Below, in pieces: positions 37,807 to 48,055 of a stretch of DNA of 64,000 bases. The notes beneath the pieces were generated by a model that saw only the letters and a program-made list of their open reading frames with translations, was not told the DNA's origin and searched no databases. The position numbers and the translations under genes were made by a program. Where the stretch lies: assembly GCA_026874595.1 (NCBI GenBank), contig CM049306.1:21073019-21137018 (forward strand). Reading direction: 5' to 3'. This stretch comes from Sipunculus nudus. Its lineage: Eukaryota > Annelida > Sipuncula > Golfingiida > Sipunculidae. The number at the start of each line of letters is the position of its first letter. Within the stretch, counting starts at the first letter, position 1.

Positions 37807-38057
37807 GAAACGCAACTTTTATCTCTTTACGTCTCACTTCACAACCTGTCGGCTATGAATGAATGGGCCGAGTGTACGTATCTGTTATACTATACTTGCA
37901 AGTAAATATCTTGGTATACCTCGAATTATAAACTTAAATATACCTTATTTTTCACGAAGATGTTCTTGTCTGGCTTTTATTTAATTTCCTGACACCACTT
38001 GTCTCTACTGCATAATAACTCCCTGAGGCACAACACTTTTATGAACAGAAAACGTTA

Positions 38058-38312
38058 TTATGTCAAGCTGCTTGTATCTTTATTTTGCCATTTATTTTTA
38101 TCCGCCTCTTGCTTCTCCATTACATGAATCCTAAACATCATACCGTCCAACTGTATACACTCGTCACCTCGTTGAGACAGTGCGTGAGTGTCCTCTATAG
38201 TCGCTCCATAACCGCGTAATACTGCCTCATAGGTTCCGTGATCACGCCTAATGCGTGTGTGCACGTGATGAAAGTTTATTGTCACTGGAGAAATTAGAGT
38301 TGCAAACGGCAC
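38058..38312 (-). CDS. Candidate terminal exon on the reverse strand, unknown product
   Basis: Read on the minus strand, a frame of up to 84 codons ends in TAA near 38058. The portion from about 38243 downward reads GTYEAVLRGYGATIEDTHAL and continues with a balanced, globular-looking composition (many charged and aromatic residues, few runs) to a stop. A weak acceptor-like CACGCATTAG precedes it on that strand. No upstream exon was identified and I do not recognise the protein. It could be a decayed gene or chance. Confidence 0.25.
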   Translation of the reverse strand: MPFATLISPVTINFHHVHTRIRRDHGTYEAVLRGYGATIEDTHALSQRGDECIQLDGMMFRIHVMEKQEADKNKWQNKDTSSLT

Positions 38313-38340
38313 CAGTTGTTAAAAGTAGTTCTCTTGGTGA

Positions 38341-38354
38341 CCAGCAGATGGCGC
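38341..38354 (+). promoter_or_regulatory. CTCF-consensus motif
   Basis: CCAGCAGATGGCGC matches CCASYAGRKGGCRS at all 14 positions. It lies about 0.6 kb upstream of the small membrane-protein gene and in the same orientation as the two other matches. Confidence 0.45.
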
Positions 38355-38858
38355 AGAATTTGTTTGGCAACAAAACAACGCGAACAATGGCGGTATGTAA
38401 ACACACCCGACTAATTCCTCACGTTACCGGGTCATGTTCACAGTGCATGAATAAGAGTTTGTGACCAGGTCAGTACAAAACATGTATCATTTTCCTCAAT
38501 TGGGCCAAAATCCAAACTGATGCTTATTGATTTTGCCCGTGAGTTCAGATGGTCAGCGCCAGTACACCAAAAATGGGCGTTCCAGTTAACGGATACATTT
38601 ATCTACAGAAACAGCTTATCTGTGCCATTATGTACGGAAACATTTTGCGAAAGTACATTGCTGTTTGAACAGATATTTACCTGGGTGAACGTATTTTTCA
38701 AATTAGTCGCATCGTGTTTTTTAATGTCTGGTTTTGATTCCATTGTTTGGGCTTTAAACCACACAGAGAATTAATTCATACCGGAGAGAAACTGCGTAAA
38801 AACAGTTGTCACAAATACTGGACAATGTGAAGTGGTATGCAAGAATTTATTACGCCGC

Positions 38859-38880
38859 ATATTCATATTTATACCAGATA
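38859..38880 (+). promoter_or_regulatory. TATA-like element shared with the paralogous gene
   Basis: CATATTTATACCAGATA about 90 bases before the ATG at 38967. A very similar string, TTATATTATACCAGGA, lies about 185 bases before the ATG at 50553. The sharing by two related genes suggests a core promoter element, but the strings are short. Confidence 0.3.
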
Positions 38881-38966
38881 CAAGGATATCGCACCGAAAA
38901 GCAATTTTGACTCAAAAGACAAAAGAGAGCAAAGCGTGTATTTGATCAAACCTCTATTTTAAAACC

Positions 38967-39278
38967 ATGGTGAATTTGACGGAACAAAGTCCAACGATTA
39001 ATGGTGCCATAAACGCAACTACACCATCCAGTGGACCTGGATTCATGACAGGTAACAATGTCTGGATACCGTTTGTCGCTCTTATAGTCCTTGTGATGAT
39101 CGCTCTGATTGTTTGTTTCATCTGCTGCACAACGCGGGACCGGAAGCGGAACCGGAAGGGACAGGGATCAGCCGGTAATTCTGGTGTCGGGGTCTTCCAT
39201 GTATCAGACGGTGCTCTCACTGCAGGATCCCCGGGAGTGGGCTATGATGGCGTTGCCACTGGTTATAAACATCTGTAG
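38967..39278 (+). CDS. Small single-pass membrane protein, 103 aa (family copy A)
   Basis: ATG at 38967 in an ideal Kozak context (AAACCATGG); a TGA lies just upstream in frame. Residues 1-31 are a short Ser/Thr/Asn-rich ectodomain without a signal peptide, with N-glycosylation sequons NLT (3-5) and NAT (16-18). Residues 32-54 form one strong hydrophobic helix, VWIPFVALIVLVMIALIVCF and then ICC. A basic stop-transfer stretch follows (RDRKRNRK), then a Gly/Ser-rich tail with GVGVFHVS (73-80) and ending GYKHL. YKHL fits the YxxPhi sorting signal. Predicted topology is type III (N-out). The ectodomain/TM boundary contains ATGACAG|GTAACA, which could act as a phase-1 acceptor, so an upstream exon might be spliced directly to the membrane segment. 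It shares VWI, the CC pair and G-x-G-x-F-x-V-[ST] with the protein at 50553. Unknown family. Confidence 0.6.
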   Translation: MVNLTEQSPTINGAINATTPSSGPGFMTGNNVWIPFVALIVLVMIALIVCFICCTTRDRKRNRKGQGSAGNSGVGVFHVSDGALTAGSPGVGYDGVATGYKHL

Positions 39279-39554
39279 AATCTCAGGGCAAATATCTCAT
39301 ATAATAAGGCGCAGTTGTCGTTTATAGATGATGAAATAGCCATTGTCCATTTCAACAATGTAAGGTCGGCCTACATCTGCTGAACAATTAAAAGATATGA
39401 AGGATAAGGTACGCACACATAAGAAAACGGAGATTTTGTCATAGGATGTACATACGTGCGATAGAAACGTTATACATTATGCTCCTAAGGAGAAAACAAC
39501 TGCGACACAAACGAGAGTTAAAGTGCGTACTTCATGAAACTCTACATAAGCATC

Positions 39555-39862
39555 ATAGTGAATGTAACAGACCGATCCAATGAATCAACCAAGTTGTATC
39601 AGAAACGTTACTGTCCCATTCGGTCAGTCTTTATTCAAGACATCTTGCTATTGTGGTTATCCCTGTAATTGTCTGATTCGTCCTCAGGCGGAAACGGAAC
39701 CAGAAAGGGCAGGGATCAGCTGGTAATTCTGGTGTCGTGAACCTGCATGTATCAGACGGCACAATCCCTACAAGAACCCGTGGAGAGGGCTATGACGGCG
39801 GTACCACGGAGCATAAACACGTGGAATATCAGGGCAGCCTCCGCAAGGGCCGATGTTTATAA
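39555..39862 (+). pseudogene. Decayed tandem copy of the small membrane-protein gene (copy B)
   Basis: Aligns end to end with copy A, starting 588 bases further on. The start codon is ATA instead of ATG (39555-39557), followed by a related beginning (VNVTDRS vs VNLTEQS). The membrane segment is in another frame (LAIVVIPVIV) and broken by TGA at 39674-39676. The tail from 39689 is well kept (RKRNQKGQGSAGNSGV, LHVSDG, GEGYDG) to TAA at 39860. A good acceptor-like TCGTCCTCAG precedes the tail at 39687, so the tail could still serve as an alternative 3' exon in phase 2. As a complete gene it is disabled. Confidence 0.7.
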
Positions 39863-42800
39863 ATGTTGTATATATAATTTGTAGTTTCTACAATGAAAGA
39901 GCCAATCAGCTGAAGGGATATTAATCAACTGTTTTAACTTTGTACAGCTCATGTACAGTACAACGAATTTATCATTACCGCTTGTAATCTAAACATTGAT
40001 TTTGTTATCGAAAATACCATTAACATCGAGACATATGTATTTTGTTTTTATTCATCATTAAACAGTAACCTTATAAATTGTTTTGTTTGATTTCAATATT
40101 TTGAAAAAGGAACATGAATTTTTCCAAAATAATACCCACAAAACCATGGCCATACTCAAAGTTTCATCTCTTCCCGTATAACAATTTTGTTGTCATACAA
40201 TAGGGGGATACATTATACCGAAAATTAAATCAAACAGGTGGCTCAGGATTGGGCGAAAAGGACAAACAGAAAATCGGAGTGTGTGTTGTATGCATTCATA
40301 GGACGACATCAGGTGGTAGCATACGAGAGGTGTAAGATTGGTGACTTCTGACGTTATTATACTGTGGTTGCCCTTTTGCTTGCGAGGGTTTCAAATTCAC
40401 CAAATTCAAGAAAGGGGAATTATCGCGAAAATAAAAACCTTTGTGAATAAGAGTTACCGTCATGAAGAGCAAGTCGAAAGGTAAAAGATTTATATTTAAC
40501 ATGAATAAAAATAGATTTTGTATGCTAAAAGATAGATTGAAATATATAAATAATATCATCTCGTCCGGTGTTCCCTTGGGCCCCCGTTCAATTATTAGGT
40601 TTTTGCTAACATATTACTTGATATAATTAATTCATGTCATTATGGTTTTCTTTGTGAAATGGGTTTTTATATTGTGGGATCGGGAAAATGATCCCAGTCG
40701 GATGAAAATATTATCCCCTCGCATTGTCACGGCTTTGTCCGGTAACCATTCAAATTAAGTAAGTTTATCATACCTATTATTTTTCCGTCTTTGTTGGATG
40801 TGTTATAGCAAGTACGATTTTTTAGGATTTTGTGAAAATTTTAAGGACGATTTGTGTCAATGCCCAGGGAATAATTCATTCAAAAATATTCTTGGTCACT
40901 ATAGCAAATTTTTTTTAAGGAATGGGGTTAACATGCACAGGCGTTACTGAAATAGGCCGCTTTTGTACATGTAGACACATGTTATGTGATGCCACCATCG
41001 AGGTGGTGAACCATGAAATGTCTCGGCTTGTATATATTTTCTGCTCATTCATACTATATATAAAATTATGATCAGGATCCGGCTATTTTTTTTACCTTAT
41101 GAACCAGAATTTGTTTTAAGATATATGCGGTCTCTGACTGTTAGTATGACTTGTATGACCCCTAACTGAAGAGACTTGCCTTCTTTAAGGAAACAGTTAC
41201 TAAAAAGTATTAAGTCATCTATATATTTATTTAATACGTGCGCATCATATTTCATATGCCACGCCTGTTCATATACTCTCGCTGTTCCTATATACTGCTG
41301 TAGTTACAGACATTTAAGGCCAGGAATTCATGTCTGATATGTTGAATTTATGTGATTTTAGGCTTAATAAGCGAACATGTTAATGAACAATAGGCGTTCC
41401 TGCAAAAAACGTTCTTATAATGCCTCTGTGACGTATTTTTAGTCCTTGTTTATCCACAAGATGTTAGTAAACATGGTACATGGATAAACAGAAGAAAAAT
41501 GTAACCTAAGGTGGTTGGTTGCATATGTGCGGAAGTTGATATGTGACTCATTGCAAAACGCCTTTTGCAAAACCCTTGTTGTTCTACTTGCCGCTAAGTG
41601 TTCATAGTGGATGTGTTTGTTTTATTTTGGCGGGTCCCCCTATGTTATACGGGGCGTTTAACAACCTAGATGTATAAAGAATCAAGGGCTAATCTTTCAG
41701 CTTTAATCCCCTTTAAATGTGGGTTTCAAATATGCGGAGCGCTCGTCATAAAGAAATTTTTTTTTTAATCTTGGGGTTTGCCATCTTTCCGAGATATAAA
41801 AGAAAGTTCGGTGACATTATGTTTGCATTATTAATGCTATCAGTATTGTTTTCTTTTCTGGGTGACAGGTAAAAACAGGAGTCTCCTCCAATCTAAGCTT
41901 TGATCAGGAATCGATTGGACACCAATCATGGAAAGTACAAAATATAAGAAGCAAAATACACGCCAAAGAAGCAGCACAACGGAATGCAATCGCTCTCTCC
42001 AGTTGGTTCCTATTACCGCCACAGATGGCAGCACGTCAAATTGCACAACCCTGGAATTGCTTGAGGATTTCAAGATTCCAACATAAGAATTTAATAACCC
42101 TACATTTACCAAATACCTCTTCCCACAAAGCATGTAGTTGCCACGATATAATAAGCCATCCCAACACGTTTAAATAATTATTTTAAAGCATACTTATGTC
42201 TATTGTACACTACACTAAGGCGATCTGTCTTGAAACGTTTTAAATATTGTATATATTAATGTACCGAAATATGACTGGTTTCAGACGATAATCGTTATAT
42301 ATCACGGTATTTCCATAAGACATATATCCATGTGATTATTGTCTGTCAGTGTAACATGTATCAGGGTCCCTTTTCCACTCTCTTGGTATTATTGGTATGA
42401 AACGAAGCTAAAAAGGACTGAAACTTAAGCTCATATCGTCCGAGAGATCACATGCGACTGAAAAGGACCAGTCACCGAAATTACAGAAACAGAAATTAAA
42501 CTCAAGACGAAATGAACAATTAAAATCTTAAAAGAAAATTGATTCATGCTGGTATTCCTAAACCCTCACAATAAATAAAACCGATAAATAAAATATTTAC
42601 TCGATGTTATCAAACGGACACAGGTCCCTTATTCCTTTCGATACGTCGGGTTACTTTTTACATCGGCCAAGAATGTCTGTATCAGCCTACCTGAGTGTAA
42701 CCGGGTCGTCAATCATGCCAAACTTAGGGAGGAAATCGACAAGCCATGTGCTAAATGACTAAATACCACTTGAACATCCGACTTCTTGGTAAACTGGACC

Positions 42801-44100
42801 GACAACATAATTATAATACAACATATTGTGCTAAATAAGTGTTTAGTTAAAAAAAAAACAGAGTGACTAAACATATGCGTTTTCACGATAAAACGCGATA
42901 ACATGTGTTTTCAATTGATAAAAATATCGTGAACTTTCTCTTTTGCTTAGCAAGAAAGACCGACACCAGGACCTTCGAGAACAAGATCAGGTCCGCAAAA
43001 TATTTGTCGTAACTTATACATCACTAGACCTGTAATCATCTCGTGTCATCAAATCCTGATATCTGATATCCAAAATGTTCTGTCCAGCTGTTTCTAAAGT
43101 ATGCGGGTAGACATAACTATATACAGTTTTGTGGCGTTTGAAGGGACACTTAAATGGTCATAGGCACTTAACCTGAAAATCCAGAATAATTCAGTATTTT
43201 ATTATGTCAGAAAAACCGATACATCTATTATAATATCAAGCAGATGACTCAGAGGCTGTGTTGATCGATTATTATAAAAATAATGAATTGTGTTGTCCGT
43301 TTCCTGTATATTAGTTGGCAAATCTGTAAAAAAAGGATAGTTAATTTTTATGATGCTTATATTTATTAACTTTATAAGGTAGCGACAATTTAAGCCGACC
43401 ATATACCAATTTCCGAAATATTTGTTTCATTTACACTTTATAAAAATTAACAGAGAAAAAAAAACACTGAAACGTTGAAGTGCTCGGTCATTTAGAACAT
43501 GTTTCATGAGAACATGGGAAGATAAAGCCGAGGTGCCATTCCCAGGCCCAGGTTAGATAAGATATGATATGACCACTTCAGATATACACAAGGAACGTTC
43601 AAAAGGACCCATTCATATGGGTTTCTGCCTAGGGCTACATAAATAACTAATCTACCAAGAGGCGATTCGCTCGTGTACTTAGCATCCGCTTGAAGATCAC
43701 ATGGGACTGTATTGAAGAAATATATACACAATAGTGTAACAATTTTTTATTTGAAAGGAAATCCTGAAGACAAAGCCGTGAGCTGTCAACCTGTGGATGC
43801 CGCATGGTTCTAGTTAAAAGTCATCCAATCAACACGTGGAAGAAATAGGGAAATAAAAATACGGCCAGTAAATAATCTATATAATATAACATAGGAAAAC
43901 GCAGCGTTAGAATTACGAAATATTTTACTGTATTACGATTCATCATATATTCATTGTCAGATACATATTGATGCACAGTCCACGAAATCGAAATACACTT
44001 TATTTATCTTTATAGCCGTATAGGACAATTACTTTTGAAAATTCAATTATTTATTTAATTTAGGTTTTAATGACGCGGCTAGCTGGAGACCTTACGGATA
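39863..44100. other. Spacer, no gene recognised
   Basis: AT-rich, with only short open frames that are mutually contradictory between strands. Contains a phrase around 41500 (CTAAGGTGGTTGGTTGCATA) that recurs near 52790, marking a dispersed repeat. ATTAAA at about 40058 could be a poly(A) signal for the membrane-protein locus. Confidence 0.45.
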
Positions 44101-44183
44101 TTAAATGTATATAATCCTTCAAGAGACTCACACTGATGCCTTAAACCCAGGTTTAACCTGTGTATTTACCGAAACACTGTCGT

Positions 44184-44411
44184 TCACAAGATCGGGTTCG
44201 GCTCTCGAATGGCATGGCTGGGTCTCCGCCGCTGGGATCGGTAGAGGGAATGTGGGTTGCTTCTGCCTTTGCGGCAGTGGATGCTGTAGCTTTCCTGCAA
44301 GGTCACTGGTCCGGGATGTACGGTGGCGGTCTCTCGCGGCTCCCTGCTTGGCTTGGTGTGGCATCGCATCTGTTGGCTCAGAGAACATGCTTAGGGAGCG
44401 CACAGGGCTGA
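44184..44411. other. GC-rich patch with open frames on both strands
   Basis: Clearly richer in GC than everything around it. Plus strand: an ATG in GGCATGGCT context opens MAGSPPLGSVEGMWVASAFA, hydrophobic at its end. Minus strand: a CCTTGCAG acceptor-like site precedes ESYSIHCRKGRSNPHSLYRS and a basic end to TGA. Each could be a short exon; both cannot be assigned from sequence. It may instead be a promoter-type island or repeat remnant. Confidence 0.3.
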
Positions 44412-44419
44412 AGTTTTGA

Positions 44420-45107
44420 CCACAGCAACCTGTAGCTGCTTGATGAACGAAAATTTCTTCTGCTGCTTCTGCCTGTGCATTTACCCTAATCCTTTTTCAT
44501 ATTGAAACTGAAATAAGGAAAGCTATATAGACAATAAGATTTCTATGATATTGTTTACTTTACCTTAATTCAAATGACAGACGTATTCTCAAAAGGTGTC
44601 AATATACATATAAACTGAACCTAGTATGCAGGTGTCCTTCGTTATATAAAAACCACTTGTATACATACGGGACAGGACCTCGTTGGAAAATCTCAGTATG
44701 TAAAAAAAAAATTATGGTACTTAACATGCATTTTTTAAAGTGATTTACAAATACAAGCATTGTTTATAACATCATTGGTTCTTCATTATAACTTGATCAT
44801 TGGTGGTTAAGACTTGATAGTGACTGTTCCAGGGGATTGCGAATAACACCAGTTCCTGAGTAAAGTCATCTTAGATAGCCTTTCATGTCTGCTGCCTGGT
44901 TCAGACCCTGACTTCGTACATTTCCAAATGTTGTTAGTAGAATATATCTTTCTTCCATGGATCGAATTGCATACATATACAAGCATGGCTTCGAAAGCCA
45001 ATGGTGAAACATGTTTCAGTTGTGTCAATTTATCTTCTTGGGAAGGAGGGGGGGGGGTGTTGGGGGTGACTAGCATGGGGTTATCAAAGTTGGGATAAAA
45101 TTTATAT

Positions 45108-45110
<3 letters not shown>
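44420..45110. other. Spacer with poly(G) run
   Basis: No gene seen. A G-rich run lies at about 45045-45067, with potential for G-quadruplex structure. Confidence 0.45.
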
Positions 45111-45111
<1 letters not shown>

Positions 45112-45153
<42 letters not shown>

Positions 45154-45168
45154 TGTGTGTGTGTGTGC
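45112..45168. repeat. (AT)n-(GT)n compound microsatellite
   Basis: About 20 AT units followed directly by about 8 GT units. Confidence 0.95.
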
Positions 45169-45960
45169 GTAGTCAGCTTATTGGCAAAACGCTCGGCCTT
45201 CTTCGGTGGCGAGCCCGTCCAAGGCCGGTGGTTTCTTTGGTTTAGATACGTGATATTTCATAATAAACTTACATATGGAACAAGAGTCTTTAATTACTTT
45301 TATTAATATATTTCATTCCAAATATATATTAATATCATTATCTGACTATCAGGGGGTGAATACATCGACTATCCTCATTGCTAAAACGTTGGGGGGATAT
45401 ATACCCCCCCCCCTTGTATTGACGCCCTTGCCTTGTCTGCAGGTTTTTAGAGTCTCTTTAATGTTGTTATGCCCTGGGGAAACAATTGCTAAAGAATCAA
45501 AATCAGTGAAAGTATGCGCCTTTGACATTGATTACAGTGTACTTTCAAATGGCATATGTTCATTGGTGAAAGTCTAGTTCCCTAATGATATTTATAATTA
45601 TTTCAATATAATTATACAGAGTTACTTGTTCAGAAGTAACTATGTTTTTCCACTAGGCCCTGTGAAAGCTATACATATAAAATACATAAACATTTAAATA
45701 CATAGGATCATATACATGCATTTACAAATTAAATCTCACAAACGTATGATGAAAATAAAATGATGCATATTATAAACAAATAAAATTATAGCATAAAAAC
45801 ATCGCATTCACTGTTAATCTTATGTGAATGAAGGAATAGGTGTTTTTATTTGCTATGCAAGTAATTAGGATACTATAAACCATGAAAAGATAAACGATAA
45901 AATCCAATATACTACAGAGTATGAAATTAAGAGCTTAAAAAATGATTTGGCGCTATGCTA

Positions 45961-46110
45961 ATATGTGGCTAAGGAGTTATCTGATCTTAGCTCATATATG
46001 GTAACGTATTCCATAACAATAAAACTTGATCTATAATATTCAGTTCTCGGCTTAGGAAGGGCGATTAAATTATTAGTTGCAGATCTTGTTGAGTAATCAT
46101 GAGAGTTTTT
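45961..46110 (-). mobile_element. Remnant of a non-LTR retrotransposon (reverse-transcriptase C-terminal region)
   Basis: Minus-strand translation contains HDYSTRSATNNLIALPKPRT followed by EYYRSSF, matching the typical H-x-Y-x-T-R ... P-x-x-R-T ... SF layout found after the RT domain of many LINEs. The downstream W-N-x-L-P part is lost or degraded. No intact RT or endonuclease is present. Confidence 0.5.
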
Positions 46111-46229
46111 GACAAATGACAATGATTCTCGCCTACCTGTATGCGTTGTTTGATGTAATAATTTATGCAAGGGCTGTAAAATATTTTTACAGGGTGACAT
46201 GAAAGCAGGCCGAACTGTCTCGCTAGTGA

Positions 46230-46310
46230 AGCTTGTTTTTCTAGAAAAGCGGTTGGAACGCCGGACATGTGCGCCACCGACATGGGTTCGAATCCCGGAT
46301 CGACCCAGAA
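46230..46310 (+). mobile_element. tRNA-derived SINE-like fragment
   Basis: A perfect B-box, GGTTCGAATCC (46285-46295), preceded at a suitable distance by an A-box-like AAGCGGTTGGAACGCC. The cloverleaf arms do not pair well, so it is not a functional tRNA. It adjoins the LINE remnant, as expected of SINEs mobilised by LINE machinery. Confidence 0.45.
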
Positions 46311-47451
46311 TTTTCCCTGAGCAATTTGTCTTCGTAAAAAATGGGGCTCGCCCAATTCTCTCAAACAGACAAAATATATGCCTCGGGCCAATGATAATAT
46401 GCATATACGTGCAATTCATTGTCCCGTAGGGTTCCTCGAAACTTGTTTACTCTTCACTCTCGAAAATTGTTTTTATTTTATCTGCACTGATACATTGCTT
46501 GTTCTGGGTATCCTGAAAAATATATTTATTCAATTATCATGAAGAAACAATCTATACATATTTTGAACTTTCCAGTTGTTCTGCTTCGTAAAATACGTAT
46601 ATATTTTATATTTGTAATAAATTATAATTACTTGGATTTTTATATCTTAAATATATCATCTTCAGACTATCTCGGTTAACATAGGTTCATCAGTTGCACA
46701 TTTTTATTGCGAACTAAGATGTACACTGTTAACAAAGAATGATTGAAGGTCAAGGTCGTTGTCAAATTTACCGGAAGTCTCTGCTGGCTGAGACTATTTT
46801 GGCTCTGCTTGGAGGCTAAATAAAAATGGCATTTTCGGTCACAACTTTGATGTTCAAGATACTCCACTGCATCAAAGATAGACGGACAGCCAGCTTGCTT
46901 TGTGAGGGCTGAGCGAAGCGAGTATAGTTAAGAGGGGTTGACAGCTTAAAATGATTGATGCTGTGTTCAGGTTACCATTTTAACAATATTAGCTAAAATG
47001 TGTCTCAATTCTGGAGATGGTATGGGCGTGTTGCATTAAATACACATTTTCATCCCTGGATGCAAAGCCGCCCAATGATAAAAAGTATTGTTGTTAAATA
47101 TCTTGAAAATTTAGCAAAGTTGAAAGATTCAATGAAGACCATAGTCAATAGTACAATACAATAGTGGGTGATGATGCCAACGTACTGACATAGTCGTCAA
47201 CTAAAATTTATTTGTATATGATGATCTCAGTGGTAAAATAAAAAAAAGGGCTCTCACTGAGTTGGTTAAATATGGTTGCCTTGGTACTACTTGCCCATTT
47301 TTATGTGTTCAGGGAAGACTTTATTGAGTTTGTTTATATGGGTACTGATTTTAAAGTTAGGTTAAAGGTGATATAAACCCTTATGTACTGAACATATGAA
47401 ATAAACTGAAACACCTGTTTGCCTTTTATCTTCCCGGCATTTCTTAATTTT

Positions 47452-47479
47452 TTAGGGTTAGGGTTAAGAGTTAGGGTTA
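47452..47479 (+). repeat. Interstitial telomere-type repeat (TTAGGG)
   Basis: TTAGGGTTAGGGTTAAGAG then TTAGGGTTA: three exact TTAGGG units and one degenerate unit. Too short to be a chromosome end. Confidence 0.75.
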
Positions 47480-47890
47480 TATAATCTCCGGTGTACCGAA
47501 CAGGAAAAACAACATGTCGGTTAGTTTCATGTCACAAGGGAAAAGCTTACAACAATCGTTGTCAGCCATGACACTTCCTTATAGGCTGGGGGAGGGGGCA
47601 GGGGACAGTAGGGAGGAAGTGGGCCACTTCCACAATATATATATATTTATATATATTGATATTCTGGTATACCAAAGGTGAATCCAGCTCTATGTGGCAT
47701 ACTCCACGTATGCCAGATTTTATTCCCTTGCGACTTGAATTATTGATGGTAGCGGATTTCAAGAAAAGGAAGCTGTCGCCATTATATATATATTTGGGTT
47801 AAACGTTCGATTGTGTTTGTTTTTGTTTGTTTTTTGGTTTTTTTTTTTGGTTTGCAAAGTATATAATATTATTTTCTAACGTTTTTCGCC

Positions 47891-48055
47891 ATGTCACCCT
47901 ATCCAGGCTCTACATCAGAAGCCAGACATATATTTCAGGTTATTGCCTGTCTGGGACATGACAACATGCAGAGCACCCAGGCTGTGTCTCCTGGAGCAGA
48001 GCCAACAGTCATCTGGCTGTTTCTTACAGCATCAGCCCTACAACGGCAGCAGTAA
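47891..48055 (+). CDS. Small open frame, possibly an exon, unknown product (54 aa)
   Basis: ATG at 47891 to TAA at 48053. The frame encodes MSPYPGSTSEARHIFQVIAC, then a Gln/Ser/Pro stretch and the hydrophobic WLFLTASAL before the stop. GC content is higher than in the flanks. No splice signal decides its limits, and no homology is recognised. It may be part of a repeat. Confidence 0.2.
   Translation: MSPYPGSTSEARHIFQVIACLGHDNMQSTQAVSPGAEPTVIWLFLTASALQRQQ

Noticed and set aside
37654-37905. Open frame containing DNPGYEREYLSW followed by a GTAAGT donor, at first read as a receptor tail exon
   Set aside because: It lies wholly within the 37304-37806 foldback element, its coding strand overlaps an inverted arm, and no good acceptor precedes it.
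46285-46295. tRNA gene suggested by a perfect B-box
   Set aside because: Acceptor and anticodon arms do not pair and the surroundings look like a retroposed fragment.
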